64,000 nucleotides of DNA from JAHELQ01 sp964491915 (GTDB lineage: Bacteria > Acidobacteriota > Aminicenantia > UBA2199), in NCBI GenBank assembly GCA_964491915.1, contig CAZBHS010000002.1, positions 124,001 through 188,000 of the forward strand, given 5' to 3'. Position 1 is the stretch's first letter; every line of letters starts with the position of its first letter. Under the pieces are notes generated by a model. The model saw only the letters and a list, made by a program, of their open reading frames with translations. It was not told the origin of the DNA and did not search any database. A program made the position numbers and the translations under genes. Of the stretch, positions 52,619 through 60,463 are shown one piece after another.

Positions 52619-52634
52619 AGTTTCACGTGAAATA
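52619..52634. promoter_or_regulatory. parS-like palindrome
   Basis: The 16 bases match the ParB-binding consensus TGTTTCACGTGAAACA at 14 positions (mismatches at positions 1 and 15), including the full inner 12-base palindrome TTTCACGTGAAA. It lies 12 bases after the sulfatase stop in a non-coding stretch. No parA or parB is in the window. Confidence 0.55.
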
Positions 52635-52721
52635 ACATTCCCAAATTGAAGTTAGATTAGGGTAGAATAGAGGACAGGTGCGAAAAAAAATTCTGATGAG
52701 ATCGGCCTGGAACTTCCGATA

Positions 52722-52750
52722 AGTCCGGCGGTTTAGCCGCCACCCGGACT
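52722..52750. other. Hairpin in the sulfatase-Mrr intergenic region
   Basis: AGTCCGG and CCGGACT pair as outer arms, and GGCGG/CCGCC can pair inside as an alternative. No T-run follows. The rest of 52608-52884 holds the parS-like site and nothing else recognised. Confidence 0.45.
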
Positions 52751-52884
52751 CGATTCCGATATTCGCTTCCTTTCAGATTTTCAGGCCAAAACACTATAGA
52801 TTTTATTCGAGATTGAGCTCTGCCTAAAGTATGGGATTCTTGATTTGTCTACCGGGATGATATGCTGATGCTCAATCTCAAACT

Positions 52885-53904
52885 TCAAGTCGAAGTCGTC
52901 TGTTGTTCGATGGCAACGAGTGATTTCTCGTCTAGTTCGAAGAGACTTTGGGAGGTGTGTTGAACGCCGATTCCGTATTGCATGAGGAGAGCGGCGAGTT
53001 GTTCACCGTTCATTAGCGCGATAGGGGTGCGGTCGGGGAGATTGGCTTCTTCTTTGGCTCCGGCGCTGAAATTACTGGTGGTGATGATGAGCCCCTGGTC
53101 GTGGCTCCCCAGGCTTCCTCTTATTTCCCTGACAACGGGTGCTTGAACATTGTGTTGCCAGCGTTTGACCTGAACTTTCATTTTGATTCGAATCACGTCA
53201 TCTATTTGAAGCATTCCTTCGACATCCAGGCCGTGGTCGCCGTTGTATTTTGTGACTTCAACTTCCTCAAATCCCATTTCCGCCAATAGTAGGCCGGCCA
53301 ACTCCTCAACGGCTTTTGGAGGCATTTGCTTGATGTGATCGAGAAGCCTTTCCCGGACTTCCAGGTTTTGTTTGGAAATCTCGTGTGAGAGACCTGTCCC
53401 CATCCATGTGGTCAGACCGTAGAGGCCAGGGGAGAATCGCATAAACCTGCCTGTTTCCCCGTTGTCTTTGAAGCGATTGATATGGGTGACCAGTTGGGCG
53501 TTCATGGTTTGTTCCGGAGTTTTTCCATTACTTATTAACCAGCCTTGTTCGATTGCAAGCTGGGTGATGTCCCGGTAATGCATCGCTTTTTGCTCTGCAA
53601 ATTGATCTAATACTTTCTCGGCCGCATCCAGGAATGAGAGGCTGTCGGAGTTGAGAGTGGGAGTCTCCTTTTGAATGTGAGCTTCAACTCTTAGTGCGTA
53701 TGTATTTGGGGCGACTTTTCTGAAGATTGATGATTCGTCATCTTCATTGCTATGCCGTTGCATTTCCGTGCTAACTGACTGTGTGGGGTTTTCGCTCTTT
53801 GTTTCCCATAATCCCTCAGAGATTATTCTCTCGGTGATTTCATTTAAGTGCAACGGTTTTCCTGCTTGTTTTAAGACCGTGATTGCCGCTTCTTTCGCAG
53901 TCAT
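52885..53904 (-). CDS. Mrr-type restriction endonuclease with two HARE-HTH domains
   Basis: Two HARE-HTH winged-helix domains (about 1-75, with LKQAGKPLHLNEITERII; about 88-165, with LDQFAEQKAMHYRDITQLAI) precede an Mrr-like nuclease domain (about 185-320). The PD-(D/E)xK-type site is Asp227 in GDHGLDVEG and Gln245-x-Lys247 in KVQVKRW. Mrr proteins cut modified DNA, and HARE-HTH domains are proposed to recognise DNA with altered bases. No methyltransferase is adjacent, fitting a stand-alone type IV enzyme. Confidence 0.88.
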   Translation of the reverse strand: MTAKEAAITVLKQAGKPLHLNEITERIISEGLWETKSENPTQSVSTEMQRHSNEDDESSIFRKVAPNTYALRVEAHIQKETPTLNSDSLSFLDAAEKVLDQFAEQKAMHYRDITQLAIEQGWLISNGKTPEQTMNAQLVTHINRFKDNGETGRFMRFSPGLYGLTTWMGTGLSHEISKQNLEVRERLLDHIKQMPPKAVEELAGLLLAEMGFEEVEVTKYNGDHGLDVEGMLQIDDVIRIKMKVQVKRWQHNVQAPVVREIRGSLGSHDQGLIITTSNFSAGAKEEANLPDRTPIALMNGEQLAALLMQYGIGVQHTSQSLFELDEKSLVAIEQQTTST

Positions 53905-54041
53905 CTACAACTCCTTCCTTTGTCCGGATTTTCCAGCTCGGGGCCGATGGTTTCCAGGGATTATTTTACCATAGTTTTTTTGGTTTTGGGAGTTGGCGAG
54001 GGAAAAGGGGTGGGGCGGCGGGGCCGCCCCGGGGTGGGATT

Positions 54042-55397
54042 TTATTTTGTGTAGTGATTGATAACTTTGATGATGTGGGCTTCGCAGACGTCGCAATAGG
54101 GTTTGCGGCCTTTGGTGAACATGATGCAGTCCGCCATGGGGCGGTAGAGGCCCTGGGAGGCGTAACCCGCTCCTTCGAACGCGCCCACTAAGCCTTTGAA
54201 TTGTTTTTGCTCGAGGTGGGCCTGTTTTTCGGGGGAGTTGTGTTTGAGCTTGTCGTAGGTCTCTTTGTCCCAGGGAGTGGGGACGACGGTGCCGGGTTTG
54301 AGCAAGTGTTTCCATTTGAGGTTGGCGGGATCCAATAGGGCGGTGATGTTCGGTTCGGTGGGCTCGACCCCTTTGGGATAAAAATCGTTGTAAGCCACCT
54401 CTGAGGCGTAGTATTCATCGCCCAGGCCGGCGAACGAATGGCCGAACTCGTGAAGGAAGAGATAATCCTGCCAGGTCTCGTCCTGGGTGTACACGCAATA
54501 GAAGTTGTAAATTCCGCCGCCGCCATAACGCTTGCTGTTGACGACAATGATCACCGCGTCGTATGGGGCGTGGGCCGCGATATCGCGCAACGGCTTGTTG
54601 CCCTCGGTCAAGAGATAACGCTGGAGACCCAGGGCGTTGAATGAACTGTCCACCGGAGTGTTTCTGAACAAGCCTTTGCGCGGCTCATCCACACCTGAAT
54701 CCTGGGATGCTTTGAAGAGGGAGTAGAGGTTGAAGCTCTTTTTGTAGGAGCGATAGGGCTCTTGCTTGAAGAATGCCTCGATAACCTTGTCGAGATCCTT
54801 GTGGAAGAGAGCCTCCTCTGCGGCGCTGTAACCCTCGGCAATGAACGCCAGATCCACGTTGTGATGGGGATCGCCGCTGAAGAATTTTTTCTCGACCTTT
54901 ACGCCGGCCACAAGCGAGCCCTTGTCGATATCCACGGCTTCGGGATCGATCTCCTGGGAGAAAAACTGTTCCATGCTATTATCCCGCCGGCGGACCTCCA
55001 TGGTGAAGAGGATCTTGTTCTTGGGGTAGGGGATGAGGGCGCTCTCGTGGTAAGCCCGCTTGATCCCTTTGGCTGCCGGAGTCGTGGTTTTGTATTCGCC
55101 GAAGTAGTTGTCGAACCCTCGTGAATAGATGAGTTTTTTTGTGGCGGAGTCATAGATGTTGACATAATAACGGCCATTGTTGAACGTGTCCAGCAAATTG
55201 ACCACCGGACCGGCCCATGTCCCTTGCTTGTAGATCTTGTCGATGGCGACGAATTCTGTCCTGGAGTCGCCCACATGGTAATAATCGATGCGCATGGTTG
55301 CATCGACGAAATAGGCATCGAATACCGGTTGACCTTGAGCGGCCGCCGGAAGTATGAGAATACTTAGTAAAACAGCGGCTAACAGCGTGTTTTTCAT
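54042..55397 (-). CDS. Secreted M64-family metallopeptidase (IgA-peptidase-like)
   Basis: A signal peptide (1-20, ending AAAQ) is followed by an N-terminal beta domain of the M64_N type (about 25-150) and a zinc metallopeptidase domain. The zinc motif is FLHEFGHSFAGLGDEYYA, the extended HExxHxxxGxxD form with Glu in HEFGH as base. M64 enzymes were named for IgA cleavage in a gut commensal; in other bacteria the substrates are unknown. AAGGAGG precedes the ATG. The C-terminus carries a CDVC pair. It seems to be a single-gene unit. Confidence 0.92.
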   Translation of the reverse strand: MKNTLLAAVLLSILILPAAAQGQPVFDAYFVDATMRIDYYHVGDSRTEFVAIDKIYKQGTWAGPVVNLLDTFNNGRYYVNIYDSATKKLIYSRGFDNYFGEYKTTTPAAKGIKRAYHESALIPYPKNKILFTMEVRRRDNSMEQFFSQEIDPEAVDIDKGSLVAGVKVEKKFFSGDPHHNVDLAFIAEGYSAAEEALFHKDLDKVIEAFFKQEPYRSYKKSFNLYSLFKASQDSGVDEPRKGLFRNTPVDSSFNALGLQRYLLTEGNKPLRDIAAHAPYDAVIIVVNSKRYGGGGIYNFYCVYTQDETWQDYLFLHEFGHSFAGLGDEYYASEVAYNDFYPKGVEPTEPNITALLDPANLKWKHLLKPGTVVPTPWDKETYDKLKHNSPEKQAHLEQKQFKGLVGAFEGAGYASQGLYRPMADCIMFTKGRKPYCDVCEAHIIKVINHYTK

Positions 55398-55505
55398 GTT
55401 TTAACCTCCTTGGAGTTGTTACATTCCATTTTCATAATTAAGTATAAGAAGATTTATACGTAAATGCAACAGGTGTGTTACGGGGGAGGGCTGTGAAAAA
55501 GGAGG

Positions 55506-55534
55506 TTGAATTTGCCGGAGCTTGACATTATAAT
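55506..55534 (+). promoter_or_regulatory. Promoter of the fatty-acid kinase fusion gene
   Basis: TTGAAT (55506-55511), 17 bases, and a perfect TATAAT (55529-55534), 57 bases before the GTG start. An overlapping TTGACA (55523) has no -10 partner. Confidence 0.6.
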
Positions 55535-55591
55535 GTAATCATACTGTTTGGAAAAGAGCGGCAGATATAAAATCTTGACATGGAGGCGTTA

Positions 55592-57412
55592 GTGAATAGA
55601 AGTGTAGTGGACGAAGGGAAGAATCGCGGAACTCTTCGGAAAATGGATGGCAAAAGTTTTTACCGGGCGTTTTTAGCCGGAACCTCCAGGATTCTCGAAA
55701 ACCAGCAATTTATGAACAAAATAAATGTATTTCCCGTACCGGACGGAGATACAGGAACCAATCTCGCGGCCACCATGCGCTATATTGTCGAGCGCACAAT
55801 TCCCCATCATTCGTTGAAGTTGACGATGGACCGGGTGGCGGCGGCGGCTCTTGACGGAGCCAGGGGAAACTCTGGTATTATCTTTGCCCAGTTTCTCTAT
55901 GGGCTTAGTAAGAAACTCCCGGATACTCCCCATGTCAACGTCAAAGAGTTTTCCAGAATGGTGAACACCGCGATGGAATATGCCGTCAAAGCCATCGAGA
56001 AACCGGTGGAAGGGACGGTGATTACGGTCATCCGCGATTGGGCGGAGCATGTGGACCGCATGAAGGAAAAAATCGACGATTTCATCCTGTTGATGAGGGA
56101 GACGCTTGTCACCGCCAGAACATCGCTGAAAAATACGCCCCAAAAATTGGAAGCCCTTAGAAAGCATAAAGTGGTAGATGCCGGCGCCCAGGGCTTTGTT
56201 TACTTTTTAGAAGGGGTGATGGATTTTATGAGCAAGCGGGATTTCAAAAAGATTCTGCGCCTCAACACCAAAACCATTGAGCCGGTGCAAGATGACATCG
56301 CCGACGAGGACATCGAATTCCGCTATTGCACCGAAGCGGTCATCGAAGGGAAAAACCTCGATCCGGATGACATCCGGGAGATCGCCAATCCGCTGGGAAA
56401 CTCGTTGGTCATCGCCGGAGCGGATGAGAAATTGCGGATTCATGTCCACACCAACCAACCGGCGGACCTGTTTTTCAAACTTAAAGATATCGGCGACATT
56501 ACCTATCAAAAAGCCGACGATATGCTGCGGCAATACGAAGCGAAAAATTTTCGCAAATACAAAATCGCCCTGGTGACCGATTCCTCTTGCGACTTACCCC
56601 AGGACGAACTGGACAGGTACCAGGTGAACATGATCCCCATCCATCTGCACGTGGGGCGCAACCATTACCTCGACAAAGTGACCATCACGCCGGATCAGTT
56701 TTATCGCTTGCTGCCGGACGCTCCGCAATTCCCCACTACCTCGCAGCCGGCCGCCAACGATTGCGTGAACTTATATTCGTTTTTATCCACCTATTACGAC
56801 TCCATTATCAGCGTCCATTTGAGCAAACACTTGAGCGGCACCTGGAATACAAGCCGGCAAGCGGCTGAAAAAGTGAGCGCCGAGACCGGCAAAAAAATCA
56901 CTGTCATCAACTCCCGGCAATTGTCCGGCGCATTGGGCCTCATGGTGTTGGCCGCGGCACAGGACATCGAGAAAGGGCTCGGGCATGACGAAATCGTCGA
57001 GAAGGTGGAGCGGATGATTCCCAAAGCATCCATATTGGTCAGCGTCAAAACCTTTGATAACATGGTCAAAGGCGGACGGGTCAGTCCCATGAAAGGGCGG
57101 GTGGCCAATGCCCTGAATCTCAAACCCATCGTCGCCATCAATGACGAGGGCAAATCGGAACTCTACGATAAGGCCTTCAGCCAAAAAGGAAACATTAAAA
57201 AAGTACTCAAAATAATCTCTAAAAGACTATTGGGCAACAAAGTATGGAAATACACCGTACTCCACGCTCACGATCCTGAAGCCGCTGCCTGGATGTCGGG
57301 TAAAGTGGCGGAGATCATGGGTAAACCTCCGGACTATATAGTGGACATTTCGCCGGTGGTGGGTTTGAACGCCGGGCCCGGAGCCGTCGCCATATCTTTT
57401 TTACTGGAATAG
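55592..57412 (+). CDS. FakA-FakB-like fusion: DAK2 kinase domain plus DegV fatty-acid-binding domain
   Basis: The preferred start is GTG 55592 with GGAGG at five bases; the ATG at 55580 contains that ribosome site and has none of its own. The DAK2/DhaL kinase domain (about 20-220) has the Mg-ATP motif PVPDGDTGTN and DGARGNSGIIFAQFLYG. A FakA middle domain follows (about 250-325: FRYCTEAVIEG, LRIHVHTNQPADLF). From about 330 to the end it is a DegV/FakB protein (KIALVTDSSCDLP, FPTTSQPAAN, HLSGTWNTSRQAAE). FakB presents a fatty acid to FakA for phosphorylation, so the fusion should make acyl phosphate for lipid synthesis. Confidence 0.9.
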   Translation: MNRSVVDEGKNRGTLRKMDGKSFYRAFLAGTSRILENQQFMNKINVFPVPDGDTGTNLAATMRYIVERTIPHHSLKLTMDRVAAAALDGARGNSGIIFAQFLYGLSKKLPDTPHVNVKEFSRMVNTAMEYAVKAIEKPVEGTVITVIRDWAEHVDRMKEKIDDFILLMRETLVTARTSLKNTPQKLEALRKHKVVDAGAQGFVYFLEGVMDFMSKRDFKKILRLNTKTIEPVQDDIADEDIEFRYCTEAVIEGKNLDPDDIREIANPLGNSLVIAGADEKLRIHVHTNQPADLFFKLKDIGDITYQKADDMLRQYEAKNFRKYKIALVTDSSCDLPQDELDRYQVNMIPIHLHVGRNHYLDKVTITPDQFYRLLPDAPQFPTTSQPAANDCVNLYSFLSTYYDSIISVHLSKHLSGTWNTSRQAAEKVSAETGKKITVINSRQLSGALGLMVLAAAQDIEKGLGHDEIVEKVERMIPKASILVSVKTFDNMVKGGRVSPMKGRVANALNLKPIVAINDEGKSELYDKAFSQKGNIKKVLKIISKRLLGNKVWKYTVLHAHDPEAAAWMSGKVAEIMGKPPDYIVDISPVVGLNAGPGAVAISFLLE

Positions 57413-57456
57413 TCGGCAAAGACAATTAAATAAATAGATCGCTTTGGGGGTAGAAG

Positions 57457-58233
57457 ATGCTGATACAGGCATTGGTGGAATCATTGGGCCTTCTTGTATT
57501 GATGATGGCCCTCTTTTTTTGGGCGGCGCACTTGTTGAAAGACAATTCCATTGTGGACATCGCCTGGGGATTGGGCTTTGTATTGGTGGCCCTTTATACT
57601 TTGATCCGCTTTGGGGGCGATGGAACCCGGCCGTTGGTCATGACAATCTTGATCGGACTATGGGGCTTGCGCCTGGCGATCTATATCCTTTCCCGCGGCC
57701 GGGGCAAAGGCGAGGATCCCCGCTATGCGAAATATAGAGAGAAATGGGGGGACAGGTTTGTCATCAATAGCTTCGTCTTCATTTTTATGATGCAAGGGAT
57801 CTTTATTTTGGTAGTGGGATTGCCCATTGTCATCGTCAACTCCTCCGGAAGCGGAGACCTTGGTATCATTGAATTCCTGGGCATCGGGATTTTTCTCTTC
57901 GGCCTTCTGTTCGAAACCATCGCCGATTACCAACTAAACCGCTTCAAGAGAATTGCCTCCAATAAAGGTAAAATAATGGACCGGGGTTTGTGGCGATTGT
58001 CCCGCCACCCCAATTACTTCGGCGAAGTGGTGTTGTGGTGGGGGATTTTTGTCTTTTCGTTGCGGGTTCAGTATAGCCTCGCCGGCATTATCGGTCCCCT
58101 GGCCATCACCGGCTTGATTCTATTCTTCTCCGGAGTCCCAATTCTCGAGGAACGCTTCGCCAAACGGCCGGGTTATGAAGAATACAAGCAGAGGACATCG
58201 CGCTTCATCCCCTGGTTCCCGAAAAAATCCTGA
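57457..58233 (+). CDS. DUF1295-family membrane protein (steroid 5-alpha-reductase-like)
   Basis: A 258-residue multi-pass protein. Family signatures are SIVDIAWGLGFV near the N-terminus, RLAIYILSRGRGKGEDPRY with the conserved basic stretch, and LWRLSRHPNYFGEVVLWWG, which forms the NADPH-binding region in related reductases and methyltransferases. The C-terminus reads IPILEERFAKRPGYEEYKQRTSRFIPW. The substrate is unknown. GGGGGTAGAAG lies before the ATG, 44 bases after the fatty-acid kinase gene; a lipid substrate would fit, but that is inference. Confidence 0.9.
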   Translation: MLIQALVESLGLLVLMMALFFWAAHLLKDNSIVDIAWGLGFVLVALYTLIRFGGDGTRPLVMTILIGLWGLRLAIYILSRGRGKGEDPRYAKYREKWGDRFVINSFVFIFMMQGIFILVVGLPIVIVNSSGSGDLGIIEFLGIGIFLFGLLFETIADYQLNRFKRIASNKGKIMDRGLWRLSRHPNYFGEVVLWWGIFVFSLRVQYSLAGIIGPLAITGLILFFSGVPILEERFAKRPGYEEYKQRTSRFIPWFPKKS

Positions 58234-58276
58234 TCCCCTTCCGCTTGTATTTTAACTTGAAAGGACGGGAGTGAAC

Positions 58277-60463
58277 ATGGAAAAAGAAAAAAAGACGCTA
58301 TCTTTCACTATAAATGGAATGACCTGCGCCTCGTGTGCGCGCAATGTGGAGCGGGCCCTAAACTCCATCGACGGGGCCGGTTATGTGTCGGTCAATCTGG
58401 CCACTGAAAAAGGGGTGGTGGTATCAGACGATCCGATCTCGATGGATACCGTCAAGCTGGCGGTCCAAAAGGCCGGATACGATGTGACGGATGAGCGGGC
58501 TCCGGTGGATGTGATGAAAGTCCGCTATGAGCGGTCCTTGCGGAACATGAAGGTTGCCTTGATAGTCACCTTGCCGTTGATGGTGTCGATGATACTGACG
58601 ATGTCCGGAGTGCCTGTCCCCATGTATCATTGGCTGGAATTACTGGCCGGCGGCATTGTGCTGGGATGGGCCGGGAAGGATACCCTCAAAGGTGGCTGGA
58701 TCGCCGTCAGCCACTTCCACACCAATATGGATACCCTGGTCTCATTGGGCGCCGTTACCGCCCTGGCCACAACCGTATTGACGTTGGCGGGGCTGAAAGT
58801 CCTGTCCTTCGGCGCCATTTCTCCGATGCTGCTGACGCTCCATTTGATCGGGCGGCATATCGAGTCGCGGATGCGGGACCGGGCGTCCCGCTCCATCAAA
58901 TCGCTGTTGTCCATGAAAGTGGAGACCGCGATGGTGGTTGAAGGGGATGATGTGCTGGAAGTGCCGGTAGAAACCGTGAAACCGGGACATATGATTTTGA
59001 TTCGCAGCGGCGATAAAGTCCCCCTTGACGGAGAGGTTGTGGAGGGAGCGGGATTTGTCGATGAATCAATGATCAGCGGCGAGCCGGATCCGGTGCGCAA
59101 AACACCGGGGGATACAGTCACCTCCGGGACAATCCTGGCCAACGGTTCGCTGAAAGTGGAGGTGAAGAGGGTGGGGCGGGACACCTTCTTGAACCGGATG
59201 ATAAAGCTGGTGGAAGAGGCCCAGAGCTCAAAGATACCTATCCAGGCGATGGCCGACCGCATGACCAATTATTTTATACCGGTTGTTTTTTCGCTTGCCT
59301 CCCTGAGTGCTCTGGCCTGGTATTTCTTTTACGATTCGCTGCAGCCATTACTGGTGAAAGCGGCGACCGTAATCCCCTGGATTTATACGGACGCGGGCCC
59401 CCTGTCCACCGCGATATTTGTATTTGTCGCCTCCATCGTGATCGCCTGCCCGTGCGCGTTGGGCCTGGCCACTCCCATGGCGTTGGTGTCCGCCGGCGGC
59501 GTGGCCGCCAGGAAGGGATTGATCATCCGCAACGGCGAAGCGTTGTCGGTGTCCAAAAACCTGGATGTACTATTAATGGACAAAACCGGCACTATTACCG
59601 ACGGCAAACCCGGCGTCGTGACGACCGATCTAAAGCCCGCGGACCTGCGAGCCGTGGCGGGCATCGAAATCCATTCGGCCCACCCAATCGGCAACGCCAT
59701 TGTAAGTTATGTGGAGGCGTTGAATCTCAAAAAAGCCAATCCAGTGAGCGGCATCCGCGAAACCGCCGGCGAAGGAATATTCGGGCAGGTGAATGGGGAC
59801 AGGTACTTTATCGGCAAGCCCGCCGACCCGGAGCCTTACCGGACCATGCTCCAAAGCGGTCACACCGTTGTCGAGATAACGAAGAACAATTCAACACTCG
59901 GCTTTATCGCGGTGGCGGATAAAATAAAGCCAGATTCCATCGGCGCCATCCGCCAATTGAAAGAGATGGGAATCGAGACGGTGATGGTGACCGGAGACCA
60001 GGCGCAAACGTCGGAGAAAATCGCGGCAATGGTGGGCATCGACACCGTGCTCAGCGACGTGAAACCTCACGAGAAGGCCGGGATAGTGAGAGAGTATCAG
60101 ATGAAGGGGCACATCACCGGCATGGTGGGAGACGGCATCAACGACGCCGCCGCCATTAAAAACGCCGATCTGGGCATCGCTATCGGAACCGGCACGGATC
60201 TGGCCATCGAGAGCGGCGATATCGTCATCATCGGCGGTGAGTTGTCGCGGGTGAAAGATGCCGTTGTTATCTCAAAACTGACGCACCGCACCATCCTGCA
60301 AAATCTATTCTGGGCGTTTGTCTACAATGTGGTGGCCATTCCGATGGCAATGATGGGCCTGCTCCATCCGGTGATCGCCGAAATCGCCATGACCTTCAGC
60401 TCCATCAATGTCATCGTAAACTCCAACCGCATCCACAAAAAAGTCGATTCAGAAAAGGCTTAG
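58277..60463 (+). CDS. copA: Copper-exporting P1B-type ATPase
   Basis: The 728-residue pump has one N-terminal heavy-metal domain (GMTCASCARN), eight membrane segments, the transport motif ACPCALGLATP (CPC), the phosphorylation motif DKTGTIT, an HP motif (SAHPIGN) and GDGINDAAAIKNADLGIAI. The actuator motif is SGEP instead of TGES/TGEP. The last helix has FSSINVIVNSNR, with the SS pair of copper pumps. ATG 58277 and GTG 58271 are both possible starts. The stop codon overlaps that of the convergent TPR gene. Confidence 0.94.
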   Translation: MEKEKKTLSFTINGMTCASCARNVERALNSIDGAGYVSVNLATEKGVVVSDDPISMDTVKLAVQKAGYDVTDERAPVDVMKVRYERSLRNMKVALIVTLPLMVSMILTMSGVPVPMYHWLELLAGGIVLGWAGKDTLKGGWIAVSHFHTNMDTLVSLGAVTALATTVLTLAGLKVLSFGAISPMLLTLHLIGRHIESRMRDRASRSIKSLLSMKVETAMVVEGDDVLEVPVETVKPGHMILIRSGDKVPLDGEVVEGAGFVDESMISGEPDPVRKTPGDTVTSGTILANGSLKVEVKRVGRDTFLNRMIKLVEEAQSSKIPIQAMADRMTNYFIPVVFSLASLSALAWYFFYDSLQPLLVKAATVIPWIYTDAGPLSTAIFVFVASIVIACPCALGLATPMALVSAGGVAARKGLIIRNGEALSVSKNLDVLLMDKTGTITDGKPGVVTTDLKPADLRAVAGIEIHSAHPIGNAIVSYVEALNLKKANPVSGIRETAGEGIFGQVNGDRYFIGKPADPEPYRTMLQSGHTVVEITKNNSTLGFIAVADKIKPDSIGAIRQLKEMGIETVMVTGDQAQTSEKIAAMVGIDTVLSDVKPHEKAGIVREYQMKGHITGMVGDGINDAAAIKNADLGIAIGTGTDLAIESGDIVIIGGELSRVKDAVVISKLTHRTILQNLFWAFVYNVVAIPMAMMGLLHPVIAEIAMTFSSINVIVNSNRIHKKVDSEKA

